A DNA stretch of 64,000 nt from Actinomycetaceae bacterium (GCA_030538185.1 JAUNUK010000002.1:248001-312000), one strand, 5' to 3'; counted from the first letter of the stretch, positions 25,260 through 33,644 are shown. A program made the numbers and translations. The notes: generated from the letters alone by a model not told the origin.

Positions 25260-27476
25260 GGCGTTACCGCTCCGGCTTTTGCTGCTGATGAGGCTCCTAA
25301 GCCTTTGACAGGTGGCTGGGATCGTATTGCCTCTGACAAGGCCGTCAATGACCGTATTGACACAGCTATTGCAGTGGCTTCCGCGGCCTACAACAATAAG
25401 GCTAAGGCACAGGTTGTTTACGTTGCTAACTCCAATGCCACGATTGATGCGGCTGCTGCTGGTCAGCTGACCGATGGTCCGATCCTTTTGGTGAACTCTG
25501 ATTCACGTGTGATCGAGCAGGTCAAGGCAGAGATTGCTAAGTACACTTCTGCTAAGACTGTTTACGCTCTTGGTGGCACGACTGTCGTTTCCGATGACAC
25601 GCTGAAGGCTATTGCTGACAAGAAGGCCACAGGCCGTCTGGGCGGGGCCGATCGTTACGCGACAGCTCGCGCGATTGCTGACCGTGTTGTCTCAGTGAAC
25701 CCTGAAAAGGGCAAGGTTGTCTACATTTCTCGTGGCGACGTTGCTATTGACGCCCTGACCGCTGGCGCACTGGACGAGGGTCCTGTGCTCTTGCTGGAAA
25801 ACGGCAAGGTTCCTGCCTCCGCCAAGGAGTACTTGGAAGCCAAGAAGCCCACCAAGGTCATTGGTCTGGGTGGAGAAACCGTTGTTCCTAACGCTGCCCT
25901 GTCTGAGGCACAGCTTCCTGGTATTGCTGTCAACCCTGGTGCAGGATATGACTCCTACGCCAAGGCTCTGGCTGACTTTAGGGATGCTCGCACCAAGTAC
26001 CTGGGTTACAACGAGTACACGTCTTCCACTTCGGTAACATTGGTTTCCGGGATTCCGGCTGGTACTTCTGGTGTTCCTGAGCACACCACAGGTGCGATCA
26101 CTGCCACGAATCAGGCTGCACGCTGGATGGGCTACAAGGCCGAAGCTGAGATGTTCAATAAGCGCAAGGTTGACATTGTTGACCACCACATCAACAACCT
26201 GAAGGCTACTGCCGCTCAGCAACTGTTCAACTTGCAGCAGACAAATGGTGGCAAGGTCACCTGGACTCAGTTCACTGCAGCTGTAGGAGCAGGGGGCGCC
26301 ATTAACGACGCAGTTCGTGCGATTTATGGGGTTGACCTAGATGCTGCCATTTTGGACACTCCCGCCAAGTGGGCTGCTTACGCTGATCACTTCGTTCGTA
26401 CCCAGCCTGACGGAACTACTCTTCTGGCTGATTCTTTGGTCACCGGTATTGTGTGGGACAAGTTTGCTGAGGATGCAACCTACAAGGGTGATGTGAAGGT
26501 TGCTTCGGATGCTATTGCTACATACAAGAAGGACAAAGAGCAGGTCAAGCTGATCACTGCTGCAAACCTGGCTTCTAATGAGAAGGTTCGTAACTCCAAC
26601 GTTCTTGCACTCAAGACTGCTTTGAGCACAACTGACTTCCCTGCAGCTATCGGTACTACCGACACTGATGCTGCTACTTCGGCTCGTTTGGGCCTGGTGA
26701 AGTACACGCTCGATGAACTGGTCAAGATTGCTGATGCGAATGCCGCAACTACCAAGAATTCTATGGAAGCTGCTGCTGCCAAGCTGACCGGCAACCAAAA
26801 GTACGTGCGTTTGGCTGGTGCGGATCGTTACGAGACCGCTGTTGAGATCTCCAAGTACCGCCGTGCAGACGTGTCTTACGGTGGCCTGGGCAAGAACAAC
26901 ATTACCGAGGGTGGAAACCTCAACAATGTTTACGTCGCTAATGGCGTATCCATGGTTGACGCGCTCGTCGGTGGCGTCCTGACCAACGGCCCAATCTTGC
27001 TGGCTGATGATAAGGGCAACCTGTCAGACAAGACCAAGGAAGAACTGCGCAACATCGGTGGAACACACACCACCGTTCGCGGGACCATGTCCTTCGTACG
27101 TCTCATTGGTGGCAAGGTCGCAGTACCGGATTCAACCGGTGTTGCAGCCGCCGCTGAGGTCAAGGCCGGAAACGATTCCAAGCCCGCCGCAGCAGTAGCT
27201 TCTGCCATTCCGAGCGTATCTGTGACAGCTAACTCTGGTACCACTGTTTCACCAGCCCTAGCTGGAACAGCGACAGCTGTTGTGTCCGCTGCCCCGACAG
27301 GTTACACAGACACCTATGCCTGGTCACATTCGGGCACAGTGACAGTAGTCGCTGGTACAGCTCTCACACAGGCATACTCTGCTGGTACGACTGGTGCGAC
27401 ACTGACCATTACCGTGACTCGTACAAACACCACAACGGGTACAGCCATTACCCAGACTGCTACAGTCACCCTCTGA
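25200..27476 (+). CDS. Secreted CWB2 surface protein 4
   Basis: 758 residues from ATG at 25200. Signal peptide ends APAFA. Two N-terminal CWB2 units, variable centre (YLGYNEYTSS, RWMGYKAE), third CWB2 unit (VRLAGADRYETAVEIS) and a Thr/Ala-rich C-terminal Ig-like domain (TYAWSHSGTVTVVAG). Bases 25548-25966 are identical to the complement of 15243-15661 in gene 1, and 25647-25903 are identical to gene 2. The third-CWB2 region is also close to gene 1, whereas centre and C terminus differ, giving a mosaic pattern. A TAA follows one base after the TGA stop. Confidence 0.85.
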   Translation: MSTSTVRKFGVGIASLALVAGVTAPAFAADEAPKPLTGGWDRIASDKAVNDRIDTAIAVASAAYNNKAKAQVVYVANSNATIDAAAAGQLTDGPILLVNSDSRVIEQVKAEIAKYTSAKTVYALGGTTVVSDDTLKAIADKKATGRLGGADRYATARAIADRVVSVNPEKGKVVYISRGDVAIDALTAGALDEGPVLLLENGKVPASAKEYLEAKKPTKVIGLGGETVVPNAALSEAQLPGIAVNPGAGYDSYAKALADFRDARTKYLGYNEYTSSTSVTLVSGIPAGTSGVPEHTTGAITATNQAARWMGYKAEAEMFNKRKVDIVDHHINNLKATAAQQLFNLQQTNGGKVTWTQFTAAVGAGGAINDAVRAIYGVDLDAAILDTPAKWAAYADHFVRTQPDGTTLLADSLVTGIVWDKFAEDATYKGDVKVASDAIATYKKDKEQVKLITAANLASNEKVRNSNVLALKTALSTTDFPAAIGTTDTDAATSARLGLVKYTLDELVKIADANAATTKNSMEAAAAKLTGNQKYVRLAGADRYETAVEISKYRRADVSYGGLGKNNITEGGNLNNVYVANGVSMVDALVGGVLTNGPILLADDKGNLSDKTKEELRNIGGTHTTVRGTMSFVRLIGGKVAVPDSTGVAAAAEVKAGNDSKPAAAVASAIPSVSVTANSGTTVSPALAGTATAVVSAAPTGYTDTYAWSHSGTVTVVAGTALTQAYSAGTTGATLTITVTRTNTTTGTAITQTATVTL

Positions 27477-27546
27477 TAACACAACGCTAAGGCCCAAAGC
27501 CTAAACAAGGCCAAGGACCTGAACCCCTAAAGGGTTTCAAAGCAAC

Positions 27547-27586
27547 AGGTGGTCCCCGTAAGACAACAGTCTTACGGGGACCACCT
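27547..27586 (+). terminator. Shared CWB2 terminator, copy 4
   Basis: AGGTGGTCCCCGTAAGAC, loop AACA, then the 18-base complement. The transcribed stretch from the stop codon to this hairpin is nearly the same as after gene 1. Confidence 0.9.
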
Positions 27587-27666
27587 CATTTCTGTACGCA
27601 CCAGCGCATCACCTGATGTAGGCATGCAGAGGTAGTTCTAGATCCCCATCGCACCGCCCTCGGAAA
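27548..27666 (-). repeat. 119-bp inverted repeat, right copy
   Basis: Counterpart of 21531-21649 (four mismatches). It ends at the exact motif copy 27654-27668, immediately beyond which lies a truncated dehydrogenase gene. Confidence 0.9.
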
Positions 27667-27668
27667 TG
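27654..27668 (-). repeat. Dispersed uptake-like motif, exact 15/15
   Basis: CCGCCCTCGGAAATG on the plus strand, at the outer boundary of the right inverted repeat. Confidence 0.8.
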
Positions 27669-27708
27669 AACTGGAGAAAGCCGGATAAAATCCCCTGAAC
27701 ACGATAGC

Positions 27709-28110
27709 TTGGATAAAGTGGAGGCACCGTGGCCTTCGCGCATATCAAGAGAGACCACAATAAATGCAGCACAAGACGTCGAAGTCGGGCAACGCGTCCT
27801 GGTCCTAGACTTCGTCGCCAATGGGCCCACACCAGAACTGGCGGTCGCCTGCGGAGGCATGCAATCCGCAGTCGTCTTCATTGGGGCCGGGGCCGGACAC
27901 GCAAAAGTTGGCTTCGGTATCACACCTTGGGAGATGGAACTGTCCAACTCTTTGTGGGGAACCAGGCTGGAACTCATGGAACTGGTCGAAATGGCCAGGC
28001 GCAAACCCTTGGAAATCCGCACCACGCCCTTCCCACTGGAACTGGCACCCATGGCATACCAGCTGCTACACGAACGCAAAATCGACGGACGTGCGGTGTG
28101 TGTGCCGTGA
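27709..28110 (+). pseudogene. Remnant of a zinc-type NAD(P)-dependent alcohol dehydrogenase
   Basis: About 133 codons resembling the C-terminal part of MDR dehydrogenases: VGQRVLVLDFVANGPTPELAVACGG followed by SLWGTRLELMELVEMARRKPLEI and LHERKIDGRAVCVP. The zinc-binding N-terminal half and much of the Rossmann fold are absent, and the fragment starts 41 bases beyond the inverted repeat. No credible ribosome binding site. Best read as a gene truncated when the CWB2 unit was inserted or rearranged. Confidence 0.7.
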
Positions 28111-28143
28111 CGTGAGTACTTACGCTTTTCATTGAACAAAAAC

Positions 28144-28183
28144 AGTGGGGCCTCCTGCCATGTAGATGACAGGAGGCCCCACT
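28144..28183 (-). terminator. Terminator of CWB2 gene 5
   Basis: 14-bp perfect stem AGTGGGGCCTCCTG (28144-28157) with CAGGAGGCCCCACT (28170-28183), followed on the minus strand by GTTTTTGTT. Confidence 0.88.
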
Positions 28184-28212
28184 CAATCCAAGAGCTGCGG
28201 TCTGAAAAGACG

Positions 28213-28227
28213 CCGCCCTCGGAAATG
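28213..28227 (-). repeat. Dispersed uptake-like motif, exact 15/15
   Basis: Three bases beyond the stop codon of CWB2 gene 5, between it and the terminator. Confidence 0.8.
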
Positions 28228-28230
28228 GTC

Positions 28231-29913
28231 TTAGAGACCTGCGGCGGTGTTCACCGCGTTCAAAACAGCGTCAGACACGGCGGCGGGGCCACCCAGTCCG
28301 ACAACCTTAGAGCTGGCGTTCGCCACGCGCTTGACCTCATTAGTCACTGCAGCGGGCAGGGCGCCCGTCTGAGGAACCAGCATGAGGGTAGCAACCGTGG
28401 TGTCAACCGGACGCAGAGCGCCGGCTACAACCGCATCAGCGAAGGTGTTATTGGCACCATCACCGCGTGCTGTGTAGATAGCGACAGCCTTATTGGCACC
28501 AGCCACTGTGTACTGAGAAATCGCGGCAGCAGTTGCGTAGCGATCCCCGCCACCCAGGCGGCTTGTCGTCGAAGCGGAACCCGACTGCTTCGCCAAGGTC
28601 ACAGCCCTGTCGGCCTCAGCCTTTGCGTCTGTGGCCTTCTTCAGCTCAGCAGCAGCGTTGGCCTCAGCGGTCCTCAGGATGGCAATCTGAGCATCGGCAG
28701 CAGCGAGAACCTTGGCCTTGTCAGCTGCGGACAGGGCCAACTCAGGGTTGGCGCCCTTGTCAGCAATGGTGCCGAAGATCTCTGTAGGAGCACTCTTCAA
28801 AGCAGCCGTTGTAGACGGGTATGCCCCAGGGTAAGGCTTCGCAACCAAGTCATAGGCAGCGTTTACGACTGTCTGAATCTTGGCATCCGGAATCGCGGTG
28901 TCATTGCCGGGGATATTGGCAGCGTCAGCCAAGATTGCCTTGGCAACAATCGCTCTCTCATAGGTGGCCTGTGCCTTAGCCTTCAGGTAGGTCCAGCCAG
29001 CGAAGTTCGCTGAACGAGTATTCGACACGGCAGGGGTTACAGCAAAACCGGCGCGCTCTGCGTCATTCGCAGCAGCTACGTAAGGCTTCGTCGTGACAGT
29101 CGTCGTAGCATCTGTCTTCCAGCCGTTCAGGTACAGGGCAGCGTCATCAGCCTTCTTTTCAGCGGCCTTCACTGCGTCGGTCCCCACAGCAGCGGTTCCG
29201 TATGCGGCCTCATTCAAAGCCTTGTCAGACACGGCAGCCGGTCCACCCAGAGCAATGAAGTTCCTTGCAGACATGGCTTTAATCTGAGCTGCAGTGGCAG
29301 CGGGTAGTGTGTCACCTGAAACCAGCAGAATCGGCTTCGGATCCGCAGCAGGGCTGGGAATCATCGAAGCGGCAAGAGCATCAGCGTAGACGTCAGCACG
29401 GGCCAAAAGCACCGTGTTAGGTGTGCCGGTGCCGATGACGCGCTTGGCGATGTTCGCGGCTGTTGTGAAGCGGTCAGCACCGTCAATGCGGCTGGTCTTC
29501 TTACCATTAGCCACGGCAGTCAATAGTGCCTCGGGGACGGCAGTGGTGCCACCCAGGGCGATAACCTCGTCCACCTTCAAGCGGGCAACCTCAGCCTTGA
29601 CGGCCTGTTCTTTACCTGCGGCAAGGAACAAGACGGGGCCATCTGTCAGACGTGAAGCCGTCAGGGCATCAATAAAGTCATCAGCCCTGGTCACGTAGGC
29701 AACTGAAGCAGTACGCTTACCGGCAATCGTGTCACCCTTGGGCGCGTAGGCGGCCTTCGAAATCTCGATCGCAGTAGAAAAGCGGTCGTCGCCCTGGATA
29801 CGAGTTGCAGGGCCAGCGTTTGCGCTGGTTGCCAGCACGGCGGGGATGCCGAGGCCGGCAATCAAGGCAGCGGTAGCCAACAAGGCACCAGACTTACGAG
29901 CAGTGTTATCCAT
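28231..29913 (-). CDS. Secreted CWB2 protein 5
   Basis: 560 residues from ATG at 29913 (GGAAGGAAC upstream at about 7 bases). Signal peptide at roughly 1-33 (ends TSANA). Two CWB2 units follow (TRIQGDDRFSTAIEIS, then SRIDGADRFTTAANIAKR), a helical central segment with an Ala/Lys/Glu coiled-coil-like stretch, and a third unit (SRLGGGDRYATAAAIS) at the C terminus. It lacks the shared 5' block, the shared terminator and the C-terminal beta domain of genes 1 to 4, so it is a separate CWB2 lineage and not part of the repeat family. Likely a wall-associated structural protein. Confidence 0.85.
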   Translation of the reverse strand: MDNTARKSGALLATAALIAGLGIPAVLATSANAGPATRIQGDDRFSTAIEISKAAYAPKGDTIAGKRTASVAYVTRADDFIDALTASRLTDGPVLFLAAGKEQAVKAEVARLKVDEVIALGGTTAVPEALLTAVANGKKTSRIDGADRFTTAANIAKRVIGTGTPNTVLLARADVYADALAASMIPSPAADPKPILLVSGDTLPAATAAQIKAMSARNFIALGGPAAVSDKALNEAAYGTAAVGTDAVKAAEKKADDAALYLNGWKTDATTTVTTKPYVAAANDAERAGFAVTPAVSNTRSANFAGWTYLKAKAQATYERAIVAKAILADAANIPGNDTAIPDAKIQTVVNAAYDLVAKPYPGAYPSTTAALKSAPTEIFGTIADKGANPELALSAADKAKVLAAADAQIAILRTAEANAAAELKKATDAKAEADRAVTLAKQSGSASTTSRLGGGDRYATAAAISQYTVAGANKAVAIYTARGDGANNTFADAVVAGALRPVDTTVATLMLVPQTGALPAAVTNEVKRVANASSKVVGLGGPAAVSDAVLNAVNTAAGL

Positions 29914-30159
29914 TAATAGTTCCTTCCGTAAGGGACATGCCGACACCCATCCTATGTGTCCTCATGTAAAAAGTTTGTTTGAAACCACCATGAAGATGTC
30001 TCGCAAAAACCCTATGAGTAAATAATGCTGCGTCAAGGGTCAAGAAACCAGCTGAAACAGTCACAAAACAGTAAGAAGTGTGATGAAAAATCGCAGCTCG
30101 TTCCCTTCTTTACTTCCGATTGCTTCCGAGGGCGGCTAACAGCTAAACTGTGTGATTGC

Positions 30160-30241
30160 GCGCGAGTGGCGGAATTGGCAGACGCGCCAGATTTAGGTTC
30201 TGGTGCCTTCGGGCGTGGGGGTTCAAGTCCCCCCTTGCGCA
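30160..30241 (+). tRNA. tRNA-Leu (UAG anticodon)
   Basis: Acceptor stem GCGCGAG/CTTGCGC with one G-U pair. Anticodon stem CCAGA/TCTGG with loop TTTAGGT (anticodon TAG), a variable-arm hairpin GCCTTCGGGC, and T arm GGGGGTTCAAGTCCCCC. 82 nucleotides including discriminator A; CCA is not encoded. An off-consensus motif copy lies 25 bases upstream (30121-30135). Confidence 0.97.
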
Positions 30242-30250
30242 CAGTGCAGT

Positions 30251-30355
30251 ATTTGATTGCGCCGCGCTAATCCGCGGCGCGCGAGTTTGATTGCGCGGGC
30301 ATAATCGCCCGCGCGTCACTCGCGCTTTTGCGAAAAGTGCGATTTCCGCAAAAGC
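30251..30355. repeat. Tandem hairpin units after tRNA-Leu
   Basis: Two consecutive units start with TTTGATTGCGC. Unit 1 forms an 8-bp stem GCGCCGCG/CGCGGCGC (30259-30280), unit 2 an 8-bp stem GCGCGGGC/GCCCGCGC (30293-30314). The inner stem bases differ between units but stay complementary. A third 9-bp stem GCTTTTGCG/CGCAAAAGC spans 30324-30355. The sequence just before the tRNA (TGATTGCGCGCGAG) resembles the unit starts. Possibly transcription termination or tRNA 3'-processing structures. Confidence 0.65.
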
Positions 30356-30474
30356 TATTTCCCATCAATCTAGGCGGAGCCTGCGCGTTTAGAGTGCGCC
30401 TGGAGGTCCGCGGTGTGTTTCGCCTGTGGTGGTCTGCTGGCTCGGGACGCTGCTAGGCATGCGGCTCGCTCAAG

Positions 30475-30509
30475 TTGTCCACAAGGGACAGGATTTTGTT
30501 TTATCCACA
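30475..30509 (+). promoter_or_regulatory. Paired DnaA-box-like sites upstream of the DUF559 gene
   Basis: TTGTCCACA (30475-30483) and TTATCCACA (30501-30509), 26 bases start to start, same strand. TTGACA follows at 30511-30516. The stretch resembles the one upstream of comEA. Confidence 0.6.
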
Positions 30510-30560
30510 GTTGACAGATTGTTCCAAGTGCAGGGCACTGCATTTTGCAACTGTTGAGGC

Positions 30561-31487
30561 ATGAATGTTCTTCGCATACTAGAGTCCCACGGCCAGGCCA
30601 TGAGCATTGGCGCATTTCGCCAAGCGACCGGCAAGGCTCGTATAGAAAACCTGATAAAAGATCATGGATTGGTACGTACAGGCGACACGATTCACGCCCC
30701 AACCCTGGATCCCCACATACTTTGCGCAGTCCAGTTCCGCGCAACAGTCACATGCGTGAGCGCCCTGCGCCTACATGGGTTAAGAGTCGATAGGAGAGAC
30801 CTTGACATCACACATCTTCGAGTCCCCAAAACCCGTCATTGTAAAAGAAGCAAAAACATGCGCCTGGAAAAGGTGCACATTCACCGCAGGGGAGCAGAGG
30901 TTGATCGACGTGTTGACACAGCCTTAGATGCCCTGATGGTAGCCATCAAATGCTACCTGCGACAGGAACGTTGGTTAGATGCCGTGGCAATCTGTGACGC
31001 AGCGATTCAAAGCGGGAAAGTCAGTTACGAAGAGTTAGAGGCATGCGTCTATCAAGAAAACGAACGCAGGGTCATCAAGATTTTTCAGCTCGTCAATGGC
31101 AAGGCTCGCTCTTGGCTAGAGACCAAGGTAAGAATGGACCTCTTGCGTGCAGGCTTCGAGCCAGAGGTAGGGGTTCAGATTGAAGGAGTCGGCGAAGTTG
31201 ACCTTCTGATTCAGCCAAATATCATCATCGAATTGGACGGTCGAGAATTTCACGACACTGATGATGCCTTCACAAAAGACCGATGGCGTTCACGAGAAGC
31301 TTTCTATCGAGGTTTCATTACCCTGCGTTTTACTTTCGCCGATGCCCAACGCCCAGGACCACCCTGGCATCCGATAGAATCGGCACACGAACAGAACAGC
31401 CCTCAGGAGGACAAATGGCTCCCTTTAATCTCAGTGAACTTCGCGCACAACGCATTATCGCCGGATGCATGCGCATTGAAGAACTAA
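30561..31487 (+). CDS. AbiEi-like/DUF559 endonuclease-domain protein
   Basis: 308 residues. N-terminal 60 residues look like a winged-helix AbiEi-type antitoxin head (ILESHGQAMSIGAFRQATG). The C-terminal 100 contain a VSR-like nuclease core: VGVQIEGVGEVDLLIQPNIIIELDGREFH, then DRWRSREAFYRGFITLRFTF. Such proteins are frequent in actinobacteria; function unresolved (DNA repair, defence or competence have been suggested for relatives). The last 73 bases overlap the aldo/keto reductase start in another frame, so the tail after TFADAQ may be non-conserved. The DnaA-box-like pair upstream suggests shared control with comEA. Confidence 0.75.
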   Translation: MNVLRILESHGQAMSIGAFRQATGKARIENLIKDHGLVRTGDTIHAPTLDPHILCAVQFRATVTCVSALRLHGLRVDRRDLDITHLRVPKTRHCKRSKNMRLEKVHIHRRGAEVDRRVDTALDALMVAIKCYLRQERWLDAVAICDAAIQSGKVSYEELEACVYQENERRVIKIFQLVNGKARSWLETKVRMDLLRAGFEPEVGVQIEGVGEVDLLIQPNIIIELDGREFHDTDDAFTKDRWRSREAFYRGFITLRFTFADAQRPGPPWHPIESAHEQNSPQEDKWLPLISVNFAHNALSPDACALKN

Positions 31488-32344
31488 CCGACAAGGAACT
31501 CCAGTCCTTCTACGACACAGCCCGTACCCAGGGGATCGATTACTTTGACCACGCGGACGCCTATGGAACCAGCCCGCACGCCTGCGAGGCCCGCTTTGCC
31601 CAAGGCCTAAAACTCAGCCCCGTACAGCGCGAAGAAATCATCTTGCAAACCAAATGCGGCATTATCAAAGACCCGCTGTTCCGCTTCGACTTCTCATACG
31701 AACACATTGTTGAGACTGTCAACGACTCACTCAAGGCACTAAACACCGACTACATCGACGTCCTGCTCTTGCACCGCCCTGACCCCCTCGTGGAACCCGA
31801 AGAAGTCGCCCGCGCCTTCGACGAGCTTAGCGCCCAAGGCAAGGTCCAACACTTCGGCGTCTCCAACCACACGCCCGGCCAAGTCGAGTGGCTAAAAACC
31901 TGCGTCACACAGCCCCTGGTCGCAAACCAGATGCAGCTGTCCATCACCGAGGCACAAATGATCGCCACCGGCATGACCGCCAATATGGGACACACCGACC
32001 AGGCCATCCAACGCCACGATGACATCCTCACCTACTCACAACTCAACGACATCCAGCTACAGGCATGGTCACCCATGCAAAAAGGCTTTTTCGAGGGCGT
32101 CTTCATCGACGACCCGGAACTACCAGCCCTCAATGCCGAACTGCAAAACCTGGCAGACAAATACGGTGTCACAAAAGAAGGCATTGCGACCGCATGGATT
32201 TTGCGTCACCCGGCCCATATGCAGGTCGTTAGCGGCACCACAACGCCGAAGCGCCTAGAGATGATGGCCGCAGGTACACGCATGCGCTTGGAGCGCCTGG
32301 AATGGTGGCAGCTATTCCACTCTGCAGGACACCTCGTCCCATAG
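31415..32344 (+). CDS. Aldo/keto reductase family oxidoreductase
   Basis: 309 residues from ATG at 31415, which has CAGGAGG just upstream. A much longer in-frame opening from 31283 is rejected for lack of a ribosome binding site. NADPH-dependent (beta/alpha)8 enzyme with the tetrad Asp/Tyr (DHADAYG), Lys (LQTKCGI) and His (VLLLHRPDP), plus GVSNHTPGQ and the cofactor-site stretch VVSGTTTPKRL. Resembles YdhF-type reductases; natural substrate unknown. The start overlaps the end of the DUF559 gene by 73 bp. Confidence 0.9.
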   Translation: MAPFNLSELRAQRIIAGCMRIEELTDKELQSFYDTARTQGIDYFDHADAYGTSPHACEARFAQGLKLSPVQREEIILQTKCGIIKDPLFRFDFSYEHIVETVNDSLKALNTDYIDVLLLHRPDPLVEPEEVARAFDELSAQGKVQHFGVSNHTPGQVEWLKTCVTQPLVANQMQLSITEAQMIATGMTANMGHTDQAIQRHDDILTYSQLNDIQLQAWSPMQKGFFEGVFIDDPELPALNAELQNLADKYGVTKEGIATAWILRHPAHMQVVSGTTTPKRLEMMAAGTRMRLERLEWWQLFHSAGHLVP

Positions 32345-32391
32345 GCCCGGCACCAATCCGGCCCCTACACCGCAACAGCCTGGACGTCTTT

Positions 32392-32985
32392 CTACAGTAA
32401 AGATGTTGTCTCAATCTCAGAAGAATGGGGCAGCCAGGTTGTTCCGGCGTCTCCTGCGACATCGCCTTCTGCTCTTTGGCGACGCGTCGTTTCTTTCCGT
32501 GCGGCTGCAATCAGCTTGTCGAGGGGATTGGCAGAGGTGATCCACTGGGCGGGGGTCAGGTTATCCAAATCGCTACGCGTAGAAACTAGCCACGATGCGG
32601 CTTCGATCTCTGACATGGTCTTGCGCAGGCGACCCAACACGGGGGCGATACGGGTCGCGCTGAGCTGGCCGCTAGAAAACTGCCAGGTCGGATAGAACCA
32701 TTTTTTATCAGCAGATTTGACGCCCACAATGCGGTATTCGCTCAAGGCCTTGTGTAAAGCCTGACGTGAAACACCTAACCAAGCGGTTACATCACCAGTT
32801 GCACAGACCGGGCCGACTTGCTCTACCAGATCGGGGGGTGCGCCCAGCATAGCCTTAGCTAAACGACCAAGTTCTGAAGCGGTTGAATCGGCTAAAGGGG
32901 TGCCTGCTTTGCGTCGCGAAAGGGCATCAACAAGTACATCAACAAGACGTTGTTCGGCCTTCGTGAGAGCACGACGCGGGGACAT
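32392..32985 (-). CDS. Orphan Xre/MbcA/ParS-like antitoxin-type protein
   Basis: 197 residues, ATG at 32985 with AAGGAG upstream. A central helix-turn-helix (VTAWLGVSRQALHKALSEYRIVGVK) is followed by WFYPTWQF and a C-terminal DNLTPAQWITSANPLDKLIAAARKE, which resembles the toxin-binding domain of MbcA/ParS/Xre antitoxins that partner RES toxins. No RES-domain gene is next to it; neighbours are an aldo/keto reductase and a HIT protein. It may be an orphan regulator or have lost its partner. Family assignment moderate. Confidence 0.6.
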   Translation of the reverse strand: MSPRRALTKAEQRLVDVLVDALSRRKAGTPLADSTASELGRLAKAMLGAPPDLVEQVGPVCATGDVTAWLGVSRQALHKALSEYRIVGVKSADKKWFYPTWQFSSGQLSATRIAPVLGRLRKTMSEIEAASWLVSTRSDLDNLTPAQWITSANPLDKLIAAARKETTRRQRAEGDVAGDAGTTWLPHSSEIETTSLL

Positions 32986-33200
32986 TCCACTCCTTTAGAA
33001 CAAGTACTCGTGGACCGCAGCCACAGTGCCACAGGCCTTCCAATATTCTTCTGTGTACCTTGGTACTCAAAGAGTCTTATTGACTTTGCTTAAATACGCA
33101 AGTCCATTTTCTTTGATTTTTACGACAGTAAACAGACACCTGTCTCAAAGATTTTTTCCGCAGCAGGTCATACAGTAGACCTGGACAAAGGAGAGAGATC

Positions 33201-33644
33201 ATGAGCAGTATTTTCACCAAAATAATTGCTGGCGAGATCCCCGGTAACTTCGTTTGGGCAGACGAACAGTGCGTTGCCATCACAACAATTGAGCCCTGTT
33301 CTCCAGGGCATGTCATGGTAATTCCCAGGCTCGAGGTCGATAACTTCGTGGACGCCGATCCTGCACTAATCCAGCATCTTTTCACGGTCGCACAAACCAT
33401 CGGGAAGGCGGCGGTTAGCGCTTTCGGGGTCGCCCGGGCAGGTATTGTCGTCGCCGGTTTCGATGTGCCACACCTACACATCCATGTGATTCCCGCCGAC
33501 ACGATGGGGGATATGAACATGATCGGGGTAAAGATGGGCGAGGGCGAGGCAATTCGGGCTGCTGCACTGAGGCTTCGTGCTGCCCTGGTGGATGGAGGAC
33601 ACGGCGCGTTTGTGCCAGCAGATGTGAGTGCAGCTGCGCTGTAG
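33201..33644 (+). CDS. HIT-family nucleotide hydrolase
   Basis: 147 residues. AAAGGAGAGAGATC precedes ATG. The histidine triad HLHIHVIP (HxHxH) is at about residue 93. The N terminus (SSIFTKIIAGEIPGNFVWADEQ) and CSPGHVMVIPR are typical of bacterial HIT/HINT proteins acting on AMP-linked substrates. It is convergent with the peptide transporter operon. Physiological substrate unknown. Confidence 0.92.
   Translation: MSSIFTKIIAGEIPGNFVWADEQCVAITTIEPCSPGHVMVIPRLEVDNFVDADPALIQHLFTVAQTIGKAAVSAFGVARAGIVVAGFDVPHLHIHVIPADTMGDMNMIGVKMGEGEAIRAAALRLRAALVDGGHGAFVPADVSAAAL

Noticed and set aside
16014-30241. tRNA-Leu as attachment site for the tyrosine recombinase
   Set aside because: I found no repeat of the tRNA 3' end near the recombinase, which is 13 kb away with unrelated genes between.
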